64,000 nucleotides of DNA from Anaerotignum lactatifermentans (GTDB taxonomy: Bacteria > Bacillota > Clostridia > Lachnospirales > Anaerotignaceae). Numbering within the stretch: the stretch's first letter is position 1; each line of letters opens with the position of its first letter. The DNA lies in the NCBI RefSeq assembly GCF_016902535.1, contig NZ_JACSNY010000003.1, positions 62,001 to 126,000 of the forward strand, written 5' to 3'. The notes under the pieces are model-generated. The model saw only the letters and a program-made list of their open reading frames with translations. It had not been told where the DNA came from and did not search any database. Positions 43,200 through 52,407 of the stretch are shown piece by piece. Position numbers and translations under genes: made by a program.

Positions 43200-43251
43200 G
43201 TCTAATCTGAAGGCGGCGGAAAGTGTGAAAGATCAAAAGGGAGGAAATGAG

Positions 43252-44466
43252 ATGATGTTATTGATGGCAGTGATTTTTGGAGTTCTTTTAAAAATTGTCA
43301 GCCTGTATTTTTTCAGTGTTTCCACATTTCTATGGAAGAAACCGGCGCAGATCCCCCGGAAAGCGCCGCGGACCCGATTTGCCGTAGTGACGGCGGCCAG
43401 AAATGAGGAGGCTGTCATTGGCGGTTTTGTGGAAAGCATAAAGAAGCAGGACTATCCGGACGAGCTGTTTGATGTTTACGTGGTGCCCAATCAGTGCAGC
43501 GATGGGACAGAGGAACGAGCCAGAGAAGCCGGCGCGAGAATCATTTCCTGTTCCGGCGCGGTAAGCTGCAAGGGAGACGTCCTGCACGAGGCCTTCCGGC
43601 AGCTGCTGGAGCAAAATTATGACGCCGTCTGTGTATTTGACGCGGACAATGCGGCAGACTCTCATTTCCTTTCCCGGATGAATGACGCTTTTCTGGCGGG
43701 GGCCAGGGTGGCAAAGGGCAGGCAGGAAGCCAAAAACCCGGAGGATTCCTGGGTGGCGGCCTGCTATGGGTTGTATTTTGATTTTTTCCGTTACTTTTTC
43801 AACCGGCCCAGAGCCGCCTGCGGCCTGTCCGCGAAACTGGTAGGCACAGGATTTGCCGTTCATCGTGAAGTCATAGAACGAATGGGCGGCTGGAATACAG
43901 AAACCATCGCCGAGGACGCGGAATTTTCCGCTCAGTGCGCCGCCTTGGGGGAACGGATCTGGTGGGTGGAGGAGGCAGTCACCTATGACGAGCAGCCTAC
44001 GTCCTTCCGGGTTTCCCTGATCCAGCGGAAACGCTGGTGCAGCGGCGTGATGCAGGTAGCCAAAAAACAGATGAGAATGCTGATCCGTTCCTGGAGAGAG
44101 AATAACCGGGCCCTTGTTCTGGATTTCATTATGTTTCTGACAGCGCCTTTTGCGCAGGCCTTTTCCCTGGTGCCGCTGGCCCTGACAATTCTGGCGGCGG
44201 TGGGCGGCGATGGGACGGCTGTGGATGCCCTGACATTGCTGCCCCTGTATCTGGCCCTGTCTTACGGCGCTGTGACGGCGCTGGCATGGGGGATGCAGAA
44301 GGCTAAGGGAGTGCCTGTTTCCCCGGGAATGTGGAAAGGCATTTTTACCTTTGGCATTTTCATGGCGGCGTGGATTCCTCTGCAAATGTACAGCCTTTGC
44401 CGGGAAACGAAAAAATGGGAAGAGATTCGTCACGTGGGCGGGAGTCTGCCCCACAGAGCAGTCTGA
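43252..44466 (+). CDS. membrane glycosyltransferase family 2
   Basis: 404 residues. N-terminal helix (1-22), a processive-type GT2 domain: FAVVTAARNEEAVIGGFVESI, VVPNQCSDGT, CVFDADNAAD (the D-x-D metal site), ETIAEDAEFSAQ (catalytic base region) and QRKRWCSGVMQ (the Q-x-x-R-W box). Four more helices follow from about 290. It therefore resembles cellulose- or hyaluronan-synthase-like enzymes making or extending a surface polysaccharide; product unknown. Divergent from a two-component system that probably controls it. Start chosen at the ATG 7 bases after GGGAGG. Confidence 0.85.
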   Translation: MMLLMAVIFGVLLKIVSLYFFSVSTFLWKKPAQIPRKAPRTRFAVVTAARNEEAVIGGFVESIKKQDYPDELFDVYVVPNQCSDGTEERAREAGARIISCSGAVSCKGDVLHEAFRQLLEQNYDAVCVFDADNAADSHFLSRMNDAFLAGARVAKGRQEAKNPEDSWVAACYGLYFDFFRYFFNRPRAACGLSAKLVGTGFAVHREVIERMGGWNTETIAEDAEFSAQCAALGERIWWVEEAVTYDEQPTSFRVSLIQRKRWCSGVMQVAKKQMRMLIRSWRENNRALVLDFIMFLTAPFAQAFSLVPLALTILAAVGGDGTAVDALTLLPLYLALSYGAVTALAWGMQKAKGVPVSPGMWKGIFTFGIFMAAWIPLQMYSLCRETKKWEEIRHVGGSLPHRAV

Positions 44467-44546
44467 ACACAGGCGTAGGGGGAACGATTCCCGAAAAAAG
44501 CAAAAAGAGCGGCCTTCTTCCCGGAACATGGGAATACCGTGACAAT

Positions 44547-44599
44547 AAAAAACCGCTGGCATCCTTTTTCGCTGTAAGGATGCCAGCGGTTTTGTTTTC
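44547..44599. terminator. bidirectional terminator between GT2 and M23 genes
   Basis: Perfect 14-bp stem AACCGCTGGCATCC / GGATGCCAGCGGTT with A-run before and TTTTGTTTT after; serves both convergent genes. Very similar to the hairpin near 57120-57170. Confidence 0.88.
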
Positions 44600-44640
44600 T
44601 GATGAAGGAGTTCTGGGGCAGATACTCCGTTTTGTCTGTG

Positions 44641-45654
44641 TTACTGAAAATCTCTGGGGTTCTGGTAAACGCCGTTGAGCTGGATCTCGTAATGGCAGTG
44701 GATACCGGTGGACATGCCGGTGGAACCGGTCATGGCGATGGTATCGCCTCTTTTTACCTGATCGCCAACAGATACCAGATTTTCGGAATTGTGAGCATAC
44801 ATGGTTGTAAAGCCGTTGCCGTGGTCGATCTTGACATAATAGCCGAAGTCTTCATGGAACGCAGCTTCTACCACGGTGCCGGAGGCGGTTGCGGTAATGG
44901 GCAGGATCTGACTTCTGGTGGAGAGGTCGATGCCCTTGTGGACTCTGCCGTCACTGATGGAAGAATCACCGCCGGGATTGAATTCTGTGGAAACAATGCC
45001 GTTCTCCACGGGGAAGCCCATGGGGATGTTGCTTTCTTTCGCCAGAGCCACGGTTACGCCGTCAGCCACATTCTGGAAGGAAACGCCCGCTTCATCCAGC
45101 AGAACATCCATTTTTTCCAGCTGGGAGGAAAGGGCTTCTGTTTTGTTGTAGGCCGTTGTCACAATGGTGGTAAAATCCTTTTGTGTGGTCTGGGAATCAT
45201 TGAGGATGGACAGATAAGCTTCCGCGGATGCTGTATCGGCGCCGCTCATGCCGTTGATCTGTTCCGCCAGATTTTCCTTGGTGGTTTCCAGCTCTGTCAG
45301 CTTGTCCTCAAGCTGTGTGGTTTTCTGCTGGATTTCCTCCAGATTCTGCGTATATTCCTTGTTTTCGCTTTCCAGCACTTCTGTTTTCTGGGCCAGCTTG
45401 CGGTTGGCGTTTTCCGCCGCCTGAAGCTGTTCCTCAGAAGCCTGAAGCTGGTGCTTCGCCTGCTGGTAGGACGCTGTGGCAACAATGCCGCCGCCCAGTA
45501 CGCAGACAATGGCCGCGCCCAGAAGCGCCGCGTGGTATTTTTTCAGACCGATGGTCTTTGTTTCGCCTTTATGAGACAGGTGCAGAGTCAGGAAATGTCT
45601 GTGCTTTTCCTTCTGCGCCTCCATATCTTTGGAGAGGTTTTGATTCTCTTCCAT
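44641..45654 (-). CDS. M23-family peptidase with coiled-coil
   Basis: 337 residues. Short charged cytosolic N-terminus, one transmembrane helix (about 42-64, HAALLGAAIVCVLGGGIVATA), a coiled coil (about 66-140) and a C-terminal LytM/M23 domain: HKGIDLST supplies the first zinc His, GNGFTTMYAHN and GIHCHYEI the remaining His ligands. Likely a bitopic murein endopeptidase or an EnvC/SpoIIQ-like scaffold; all zinc positions look intact, favouring an active enzyme. Promoter and terminator indicate a monocistronic gene. Confidence 0.85.
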   Translation of the reverse strand: MEENQNLSKDMEAQKEKHRHFLTLHLSHKGETKTIGLKKYHAALLGAAIVCVLGGGIVATASYQQAKHQLQASEEQLQAAENANRKLAQKTEVLESENKEYTQNLEEIQQKTTQLEDKLTELETTKENLAEQINGMSGADTASAEAYLSILNDSQTTQKDFTTIVTTAYNKTEALSSQLEKMDVLLDEAGVSFQNVADGVTVALAKESNIPMGFPVENGIVSTEFNPGGDSSISDGRVHKGIDLSTRSQILPITATASGTVVEAAFHEDFGYYVKIDHGNGFTTMYAHNSENLVSVGDQVKRGDTIAMTGSTGMSTGIHCHYEIQLNGVYQNPRDFQ

Positions 45655-45686
45655 GAGGTCACCTTCTTTTATGAATTGTCGAGGCT

Positions 45687-45715
45687 ATTATACAGGAAAA
45701 AAATTCAAATGTAAA
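45687..45715 (-). promoter_or_regulatory. M23 peptidase promoter
   Basis: On the minus strand TTTACA (plus 45710-45715), 17 bases, TATAAT (plus 45687-45692), about 30 bases before the start codon. Confidence 0.65.
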
Positions 45716-45826
45716 TAACAATTTTCATAATTTTTTCAAAATTGTTAATAATTCGTTCATAAATTTGCGACAGAACAGTAACAGATATTGGAAAAATGAG
45801 AACTTCCTTGGAAAAATCCCCGTTTC

Positions 45827-45855
45827 TTGTATCCGCTCCCCATTTATGGTATAAT
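45827..45855 (+). promoter_or_regulatory. promoter of the 45885 operon
   Basis: TTGTAT, 17 bases, TATAAT, 29 bases before the first start codon; divergent from the M23 promoter. Confidence 0.65.
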
Positions 45856-45884
45856 TCTATATTAGCTTTGGGAGGTGAGACTTC

Positions 45885-46130
45885 ATGGAAAAAAATCTGC
45901 ATACCCTGCTGCAAAAGGGAAAATATGGTCTGGCGCTGTGGAAAGCCGCCCGCCGGCTGATTTTTCTGTGGAGAGTCCGTCCCTGGCGAAGGAAAAAAAG
46001 AACGAAGGGGCGGCACAGCAACCGGCTTTTTCTGGCGGCAGGAGCGGCAAAAGGCAAGGCGGGTTCGGCCGGAAAAGAAATAAAATGGATGGGGCGGCTG
46101 CTGATGACAGTCAGAAAACAATATTTTTAA
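45885..46130 (+). CDS. small basic protein of unknown function
   Basis: 81 residues with about 22 Lys/Arg, strongly basic. Reads MEKNLHTLLQKGKYGLALWK then an amphipathic hydrophobic stretch (AARRLIFLWRVRPW) and a basic tail. I recognise no family. It is supported as a real gene by a clear promoter, GGGAGGTGA ribosome site seven bases upstream, and tight spacing (13 bases) to the next GTG start with its own AAGGAGG site. A nucleic-acid- or membrane-binding role is possible but unproven. Confidence 0.6.
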   Translation: MEKNLHTLLQKGKYGLALWKAARRLIFLWRVRPWRRKKRTKGRHSNRLFLAAGAAKGKAGSAGKEIKWMGRLLMTVRKQYF

Positions 46131-46143
46131 GGAGGAAACAGCA

Positions 46144-48105
46144 GTGGATGAGGAAAAGAAGGAACTGACGGCGGCAGAGAAAGAAGCCGCGGCAGTGGAG
46201 GAAGCGGCTGGAGCGGAAGAAGCAACAGCGGCGGAAGCTGTAACAGAAGAAGAAACAACAATGGAGGAGGCGGAAGCCGCAGCAGAGGAAACAGCAGCGG
46301 CGGAAGCAGAACCCGTGACAGAGGAAGCGGCGAAGGCGGAACAGGAGCCTTCCCAGAACGTACCGGCGGAAGAGACGGCGGTGCAGGCACCGGCTTCCAA
46401 GGGCGGCGCCAATATTTTGGGTATTCTGATCGGGCTGGTGTTCTTTGTGGCGGTGCTGGCGGCCTGTTGGAAAGTGGCGGGAGACGCCGGACGGATTTTT
46501 GATACCGGGGTGGTTTTTGCCAAGGACAATAATCTATATGTTTACGATCTGGAAAACGAGCCTTATCTGGCAGCGGAAGGTATCAGTGACGGCGGCCAGT
46601 ATAACTACTATTTCACGGCCTGGGGCGCTGCGTTTTCTGAGGACGGCAGTGTGCTGTATTATCCTAACGCCATTGGCGAGAACGGCCGTTTTGATCTGTA
46701 TTATCGGCAGACATCGGGCAGCGAGGGCACGCTGATTTCTTCTGACGTAATGGATTATCAGATCAGCGCGGACGGCGCCAAGGCGATATACATGAAAGCG
46801 GCGGAAGGCGAAAGCCAGCTGTGTTATTTTGACGGCACCGCCGAAACCGTTGTGGAAACCGGCGTGACTATGGATACGGACTCCTATGCCATCAGCAAGG
46901 ATGGTTCTTACATCGTATATCTGAAGCAGGGAGAAAGCGGCGTTGACCTTTATGTGAAGGGGACGGCGGAAGGCGCCGAGGCCCAGCTTCTGACAGGCAG
47001 CGCGGCGATCTTCTCCATGGCGGCGGAGACCAATACGCTGTACTACGTAGCGGCGCAGGGCGATACTTACAGCGCCTATGCGTATACGAACGGGGAAGAG
47101 CCCCAGTGCATTATGGAAAATGTAACTTATATGGAAGTTATGGGCAACGGCAAGGATGTGCTGCTCATGGCCCAGGATCAGGAAAAGGTGATCCCTTATA
47201 CTGATTTTATTGAGGACGATATGGCGGTGGAGGACGCCGCTTTGACAGATACAGAGGGCGAGGCCTATGAAGCGAAGGCGGCAAGGGACGAAATCCGTCA
47301 GGCCATGGAAAACGGCGAAGGCATCGCGCCCATTATGCAGGACTGCTATATTTATACCAACGGCCAGATCACGCTGGCGGCGGAAGGCGTTTTGTCCGCG
47401 GTATCCGTGGCAAATGACCACCCCTACGCGGCATGCTTTACCATGGAAAGCAATACCAAGGTGAATCTTTCCGAAATCTCTTCTCTGGATGAGGCGGAAT
47501 TCGCTTATTATATGAGTCTGATCTACGGGGAACAGAAGGTAATCCTGGTCAATGCCGGCGGCACAGTATCCACATTGGAGGGCACCGCCATTGATCCTTC
47601 CGATATGCTGCTTTCCGGTGACGGCACAGCAGCGGCGTATTATGAAACAGATATGAATACCGGGGAAGTCAGCCTGAAGGCAGGCAAGCTCACCGGCAGC
47701 TTTGATACCGTTGTGGAACAGGCGGAAAACGCAGGATTCCTGGGCAAGACCTCGAAACTGGGATATTATAAAGATTATGAAAACGGCGTCGGCACCGTGG
47801 GCGTTGTAGGCTGGGATATGGAAGAAAAATCCGGTGTCAGCGGGGTACACTTCTCCGAGGACAGCGAGGCCATCTACTGTATCGGCGATATCAACGGCAC
47901 CACCGGCAACGGCAGTTTGTATCTGCTGGAAAGCGACGGCGAAACCGTGCTGGATACGGAGGTATTCAGCTTCCAGTACAAGGGCAACGGAAATCTGGTT
48001 TATTTCAAGAATTATGACCTGACCACCGGTCTGGGGGATCTGTATTACTACAACGGCAAGGAATCCATCCAGCTGGCGGAGGGTGTGACCGCGATCTTTA
48101 TGTAA
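46144..48105 (+). CDS. membrane-anchored acidic/propeller-like protein, unknown function
   Basis: 653 residues, GTG start with GGAGG. Residues 1-85 are low-complexity Ala/Glu-rich, strongly acidic and presumably cytosolic; one transmembrane helix (about 92-114, ILGILIGLVFFVAVLAACW) follows. The extracellular 540 residues are a series of short strands with repeated Y-Y/V-Y-x-x-x-G-x and D-G-S motifs (FSEDGSVLYYPN, ISKDGSYIVYL, FSEDSEAIYCI), suggesting a WD40/TolB-like beta-propeller. No enzyme motif is seen. Upstream of the t6A genes and perhaps co-transcribed with them (gap 20 bases). Confidence 0.65.
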   Translation: MDEEKKELTAAEKEAAAVEEAAGAEEATAAEAVTEEETTMEEAEAAAEETAAAEAEPVTEEAAKAEQEPSQNVPAEETAVQAPASKGGANILGILIGLVFFVAVLAACWKVAGDAGRIFDTGVVFAKDNNLYVYDLENEPYLAAEGISDGGQYNYYFTAWGAAFSEDGSVLYYPNAIGENGRFDLYYRQTSGSEGTLISSDVMDYQISADGAKAIYMKAAEGESQLCYFDGTAETVVETGVTMDTDSYAISKDGSYIVYLKQGESGVDLYVKGTAEGAEAQLLTGSAAIFSMAAETNTLYYVAAQGDTYSAYAYTNGEEPQCIMENVTYMEVMGNGKDVLLMAQDQEKVIPYTDFIEDDMAVEDAALTDTEGEAYEAKAARDEIRQAMENGEGIAPIMQDCYIYTNGQITLAAEGVLSAVSVANDHPYAACFTMESNTKVNLSEISSLDEAEFAYYMSLIYGEQKVILVNAGGTVSTLEGTAIDPSDMLLSGDGTAAAYYETDMNTGEVSLKAGKLTGSFDTVVEQAENAGFLGKTSKLGYYKDYENGVGTVGVVGWDMEEKSGVSGVHFSEDSEAIYCIGDINGTTGNGSLYLLESDGETVLDTEVFSFQYKGNGNLVYFKNYDLTTGLGDLYYYNGKESIQLAEGVTAIFM

Positions 48106-48125
48106 AAAAGAAAAGGAGGGGTGTC

Positions 48126-48566
48126 ATGGAGCAGATATGGGAGAGCCTTTCTCCCCGGGAAACGGAGGAGATGGGAAGAAAGCTGGCGGAAAAGGCGTTT
48201 CCGGGGCAGATCTTCTGTCTGGAAGGGGACCTGGGCACCGGAAAGACCGTATTTACCAAAGGCTTTGGGGCAGGACTTGGCATCAAGGAGCATATCACCA
48301 GCCCCACCTTTAACATTGTCAATGAATACCATGACGGCAGACTGCCGTTTTATCACTTCGATGTCTACCGGATCTCCTGCGAGGAGGAAATGGATGACAT
48401 CGGCTATGAGGAATACTTTTTCGGCGAGGGCGTGTGTCTGGTGGAATGGGCTTCTCTGGTAGAGGGGCTGATTCCGCCGGAGGCAGTCTGGATTACACTG
48501 GAAAAAGATCTGGAAAAAGGCGAGGATTACCGCAGAATCACACTGCGGCAGGAGGTGGCGAAATGA
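48126..48566 (+). CDS. tsaE: tRNA t6A ATPase
   Basis: 146 residues; ATPase of the threonylcarbamoyladenosine (t6A) complex. Walker A GDLGTGKT (about 34-41), SPTFNIVNEY and the DVYR strand are typical. Overlaps tsaB by four bases (ATGA), the normal tsaE-tsaB-rimI order in Firmicutes. Confidence 0.93.
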   Translation: MEQIWESLSPRETEEMGRKLAEKAFPGQIFCLEGDLGTGKTVFTKGFGAGLGIKEHITSPTFNIVNEYHDGRLPFYHFDVYRISCEEEMDDIGYEEYFFGEGVCLVEWASLVEGLIPPEAVWITLEKDLEKGEDYRRITLRQEVAK

Positions 48567-49282
48567 AAATACTGGCCATAGAAACATCAGGGCAGACCGC
48601 CAGCGCCGCCATCATTGAGGACGGCAAGCTGCTGGCGGAGGAAACGCTGAATGATAAACTGACCCACAGCCAGACCATCATGCCTATGGTGGCTTCGGTC
48701 TGTGAGCGGACCCATACGGAGAAGAAAGAAATAGACTATATCGCCTGCGCGGCGGGGCCCGGCTCCTTTACGGGACTGCGCATCGGCGCGGCTACAGCCA
48801 AGGGTCTCTGTCTGGGGCTGGGCAAACAGCTGCTGGCCGTTCCCACATTAGACGCCCTGGCATATAATGTATTTATGACAGACGCCATCGTCTGCCCTAT
48901 CATGGACGCCAGAAGACAGCAGGTTTATACCTGCCTGTATGAATGGGAAAACGGCCGTCTGAAAAAGCTGACGGATTATATGGCCGAAAGCATTGAAACG
49001 GTCATTTCCATAGCGGAGAGCTTTGAGCGGGACGTGATCTTTCTGGGGGACGGGGTGCCTGTTCACAGACAGAAGCTGGAATCCCATGAAAACTTTTATT
49101 TCGCTCCGGCCCACTGCGCTTTGCAGCGGGCGGCGTCTGTAGCGGCGCTGGGCCGGGAAATGGCCCTGGAAGGCAAAGCCATTGACGGCAGTGCCTTTGA
49201 GCTGATCTATCTGCGCAAATCCCAGGCGGAACGGGAGCGGGAGGAAAAGCTCCGTCAGAAGGGAGCGTCGGCGGATGTTTGA
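48563..49282 (+). CDS. tsaB: tRNA t6A complex dimerisation protein
   Basis: 239 residues of the ASKHA-type TsaB family: LAIETSGQTASAAII opening, AAGPGSFTGLRIGAATAKGL and CPIMDARRQQVYT. Inactive partner stabilising TsaD for tRNA A37 modification. The next gene starts eight bases before its stop. Confidence 0.93.
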   Translation: MKILAIETSGQTASAAIIEDGKLLAEETLNDKLTHSQTIMPMVASVCERTHTEKKEIDYIACAAGPGSFTGLRIGAATAKGLCLGLGKQLLAVPTLDALAYNVFMTDAIVCPIMDARRQQVYTCLYEWENGRLKKLTDYMAESIETVISIAESFERDVIFLGDGVPVHRQKLESHENFYFAPAHCALQRAASVAALGREMALEGKAIDGSAFELIYLRKSQAEREREEKLRQKGASADV

Positions 49283-49739
49283 GATCGTACCCATGGAGGA
49301 ACGCCACATCGACCAGGTAGTCTTTGTGGAGGAATCCGTGTTTTCCATTCCCTGGACAAAGGCCGATTTTGAACGGGAGGTCCGGGAAAACAATCTGGCC
49401 GTTTATTTTGTGGCGGAAGCGGAGGGACGTGTCATCGGCTATGCGGGCATGTGGCACGTCATTACGGAAGGGCATATTACCAATGTGGCCGTTCTGGAGG
49501 AATACCGCGGACAGGGCGTCGGGGACGCGCTGATGTACCGCCTGGAGGAATACGCCATGGAAAAGGAAATGGTGGGCATTACCTTAGAGGTACGCATGAG
49601 CAACGCGCCTGCCCAGCATTTGTATCATAAACACGGCTACCGCGCCGAGGGCCTTCGGAAGAATTACTACCCCGATACCCATGAGGACGCGGTGATTATG
49701 TGGAAATATCTTCCTTTTGGGGAGGAAGAAGAAGTTTGA
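49275..49739 (+). CDS. rimI: ribosomal-protein-alanine N-acetyltransferase
   Basis: 154-residue GNAT acetyltransferase. VEESVFSIPWTKADF is the RimI opening, VAVLEEYRGQGVGDALM holds the acetyl-CoA P-loop (R-G-x-G-x-G/A), and YHKHGYRAEGLRKNYY the C-terminal strand. Acetylates the N-terminus of S18 and possibly other proteins. Last of tsaE-tsaB-rimI; tsaD is not in this window. Confidence 0.9.
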   Translation: MFEIVPMEERHIDQVVFVEESVFSIPWTKADFEREVRENNLAVYFVAEAEGRVIGYAGMWHVITEGHITNVAVLEEYRGQGVGDALMYRLEEYAMEKEMVGITLEVRMSNAPAQHLYHKHGYRAEGLRKNYYPDTHEDAVIMWKYLPFGEEEEV

Positions 49740-49746
49740 ACCCAGC

Positions 49747-49777
49747 TGCCGAAGAAACCTTTCTTCGGCATTTTTTT
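49747..49777 (+). terminator. terminator/attenuator hairpin directly before lonB
   Basis: TGCCGAAGAAA / TTTCTTCGGCA perfect stem with a 2-3 base loop and T7 tail, eight bases after the rimI stop and only about 18 bases before the lonB start. The lonB ribosome site abuts the T-run, leaving no room for a promoter in between. Confidence 0.75.
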
Positions 49778-49794
49778 CAAAGGAGGGAAAGAGC

Positions 49795-52200
49795 ATGGAG
49801 CAGATCAGGGAGCTTTCCTATGGGGAGCTGAAAAACGGATGCTTTCCGGAGGAGTTTTCTTTCAAAACCACGGCGGAACTGACGCCGCTGGATGGCATCA
49901 TTGGCCAGGACAGAGCGGTGAAGGCCTTTGATTTCGGCCTGAAGGTAAAGATCAAAGGATATAATATCTATATGGCGGGGCCTGCCGGTACCGGCAAGAC
50001 GACTCTGGCAAAAAGCAGCGCCCACAGACAGGCGGCGGGAGAACCGGTGCCAAAGGACTGGTGCTATGTTTATAATTTCCAGAATCCCAGAAGCCCGCTG
50101 GCCCTGTATTTTGAGGCAGGAATGGGACGGCAGTTCCGGGACGATATGGCGGAGCTGGTGCAGTTATTGAAGGTAGAACTGCAAAAGGCTTTTCGCACCG
50201 ACGATTATGAGAAGCAGAAAAATGAGCTGCTGCGCTCCTTTGAGGAAAAGCGGGACGCTTTGATGGAGGAAATGAGCAAGGCGGCGCAGGAGCATGATTT
50301 TCAGGTGAAAACGGCCAATTCCGGCATCTACTTCATGCCTGTGGTGGAAGGCAAGACCATTGGCGAGGAGGAGTATGACGAGCTGCCGGAGGAGGTAAAA
50401 AACACCATCGAGAAAAATTCTCAGATTGTGCAGGAAAAGGCCGGGGCCATTATGCGGGACATCCGGGAGCTGGAAAAGGAATCCAAGCGGTGTGTGGACA
50501 ATCTGGACTATAAAGTAGGGATGTTCGCCATCGGTGACCATGTCAGCGCCGTACAGGAGAAATATAAGGAATATGATAAGGTTATTGCCTATCTGAACGC
50601 GGTACGGGAGGATGTGCTGGAAAATATCGACCAGTTTTTTGATGATGAGGAAGACAGCGAGGAAGGTCTGGCTTCTCTGCTGCCCATGCTTTCCAAAAAA
50701 CAGCCGGAGGATGTGACCCTGAAATATAAGGTAAATCTGATTGTAGACCACAGCGATACCAAGGGCGCGCCGGTGGTAACGACCTTCAACCCCACATATT
50801 ACAATCTGGTGGGGGAAGTGGAGTATGACAGTGAGTTCGGCAATTTGACCACGGACTTTATGAAGATCAAAAGCGGTCTGTTCCATAAAGCCAACGGCGG
50901 CTATCTCATCGTGCAGGCCCAGGATATTCTTTCCGCGCCCCAGGCGTGGGAGGCACTGCGCCGGGTCATCAAGACAAAGGAGATCAACATGGACGCTGTC
51001 CGGGAACAGCTGGGAGCTGTGGTGGCGCCGACACTGAAGCCGGAGCCCATCCCCGCCAATATCAAGGTCATTATGATCGGCAGCAGCTATTATTATGAAC
51101 TGCTCAGCGAGTATGATGAGGAATTTGACAAGTTCTTCAAGATCAAGGCGGATTTTGACTATGAAATGCCCAGAGATTCGGAAAACATGCAGAAGCTGGC
51201 GGAATTTATCAAAGGCTTTGTGGAGCGGGAACAGGTGCCGGACTTTGATGTCAGCGCTGTCTGCGCTGTGGTGGAATACGCCTCCCGAAAGGCGGAACGG
51301 CAGAATAAGCTGACGACCCGCTTCAACCATCTGGCGGAGATTCTGGGCGAAGCGGCGGCCTGGGCGCAGATGGAGGATGCACAGGTAGTGACGGCGGCTC
51401 ATATCCGCAAGACCATCTATGAAAAAGAACAGCGTCTGCGCCTCTACGAGGAAAAACTGGATGAGATGCTGGAGGAAAATGTCATCATGATTGATGTGAC
51501 AGGCAGGGAAATCGGTCAGATCAACGGTCTGGCGGTGCTGGATCTGGGCAGCTATGCCTTCGGCAACCCCTCCCGGATCACGGCGACGACTTATATCGGC
51601 AAGTCCGGCATTGTCAATATCGAAAAAGAGGCCCGCATGAGTGGCCAGACCCATGATAAGGGCGTACAGATCATTACCGGGTATCTGGGGCAGACCTATG
51701 CCCAGAAATTCCCCCTTTCTCTTTCCTGCCGCGTCTGCTTCGAGCAGAATTACAACGGCATCGATGGGGACAGCGCTTCCAGTACAGAGCTGTACTGCAT
51801 TTTGTCCTCCCTGGCGGAGCTGCCTATCCGACAGGATCTGGCAGTGACAGGCTCTGTCAACCAGAAGGGCGAGATCCAGGCCATCGGCGGCGTGACCTAT
51901 AAAATCGAAGGCTTTTTCGACCTTTGCAAAAAACGGGGTCTGACAGGAAAACAGGGGGTTATCATCCCTGTCTCCAACATCCGGGATCTGGTACTGAAGG
52001 ATGAGGTGGTGGAAGCGGTCAAGGACGGCATGTTCCATATTTACCCTATTTCTACCATTGACGAGGGTATCCGCCTGCTGATGGAGACAGAAGCGGGTGA
52101 AAAGGACGCCCAGGGCAACTTCCCGCCGGAAAGCGTACACGGCCGGGTATGGCAGAAATTAAAGGAATTCCATAAGCGCGCGGAAGGCGCGGAGGAATAA
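49795..52200 (+). CDS. Lon-like AAA+ ATP-dependent protease (LonB type)
   Basis: 801 residues. N-terminal AAA+ with Walker A GPAGTGKT (about 65-72) split by a helical insertion, as in archaeal/Thermococcus LonB-like and B. subtilis YcbZ-like proteins; C-terminal S16 protease domain with active-site Ser in DGDSASSTELY (about 660-670) and Lys in GVTYKIEGFF. Probably degrades or unfolds damaged proteins at the cytosolic side. ATG with AAAGGAGGG. The short frame upstream is not used. Preceded by a terminator that may make expression depend on readthrough. Confidence 0.87.
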   Translation: MEQIRELSYGELKNGCFPEEFSFKTTAELTPLDGIIGQDRAVKAFDFGLKVKIKGYNIYMAGPAGTGKTTLAKSSAHRQAAGEPVPKDWCYVYNFQNPRSPLALYFEAGMGRQFRDDMAELVQLLKVELQKAFRTDDYEKQKNELLRSFEEKRDALMEEMSKAAQEHDFQVKTANSGIYFMPVVEGKTIGEEEYDELPEEVKNTIEKNSQIVQEKAGAIMRDIRELEKESKRCVDNLDYKVGMFAIGDHVSAVQEKYKEYDKVIAYLNAVREDVLENIDQFFDDEEDSEEGLASLLPMLSKKQPEDVTLKYKVNLIVDHSDTKGAPVVTTFNPTYYNLVGEVEYDSEFGNLTTDFMKIKSGLFHKANGGYLIVQAQDILSAPQAWEALRRVIKTKEINMDAVREQLGAVVAPTLKPEPIPANIKVIMIGSSYYYELLSEYDEEFDKFFKIKADFDYEMPRDSENMQKLAEFIKGFVEREQVPDFDVSAVCAVVEYASRKAERQNKLTTRFNHLAEILGEAAAWAQMEDAQVVTAAHIRKTIYEKEQRLRLYEEKLDEMLEENVIMIDVTGREIGQINGLAVLDLGSYAFGNPSRITATTYIGKSGIVNIEKEARMSGQTHDKGVQIITGYLGQTYAQKFPLSLSCRVCFEQNYNGIDGDSASSTELYCILSSLAELPIRQDLAVTGSVNQKGEIQAIGGVTYKIEGFFDLCKKRGLTGKQGVIIPVSNIRDLVLKDEVVEAVKDGMFHIYPISTIDEGIRLLMETEAGEKDAQGNFPPESVHGRVWQKLKEFHKRAEGAEE

Positions 52201-52216
52201 GACGCATCGAGGACGG

Positions 52217-52254
52217 AGGAGTTCTTTCCAATAAATGGGGAGAACTCCTTTTTT
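52217..52254 (+). terminator. lonB terminator
   Basis: AGGAGTTCT...CC / GGGGAGAACTCCT stem with an 8-base loop and T6 tail. Confidence 0.8.
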
Positions 52255-52338
52255 CTGTCAAAAATATTGGAATCTCCTATGAAAATTATTAAAATTCTAT
52301 TGCAGTTGGAACTTTTCTCTTTTCAATTCGACAAAATT

Positions 52339-52347
52339 TGATATACT
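52339..52347 (+). promoter_or_regulatory. extended -10 box before the amidase gene
   Basis: TGATATACT, i.e. TGn-TATACT, 60 bases before the start. A -35 box is not convincing, as allowed for extended -10 promoters. Confidence 0.45.
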
Positions 52348-52407
52348 GATTTGTGTACAAAAAGTTTGCATAGGGGAGTTTCCCTTTTGATAGAAGGAGC
52401 AGAGGAA

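Noticed and set aside
46144-46400. Ala/Glu codon repeats as a DNA repeat element
   Set aside because: It is low-complexity coding sequence in one frame with a good start and continuing membrane protein.
50164-52140. Minus-strand frame of 658 codons opposite lonB
   Set aside because: Shadow of the Lon-like gene; no start context and no recognisable domain.
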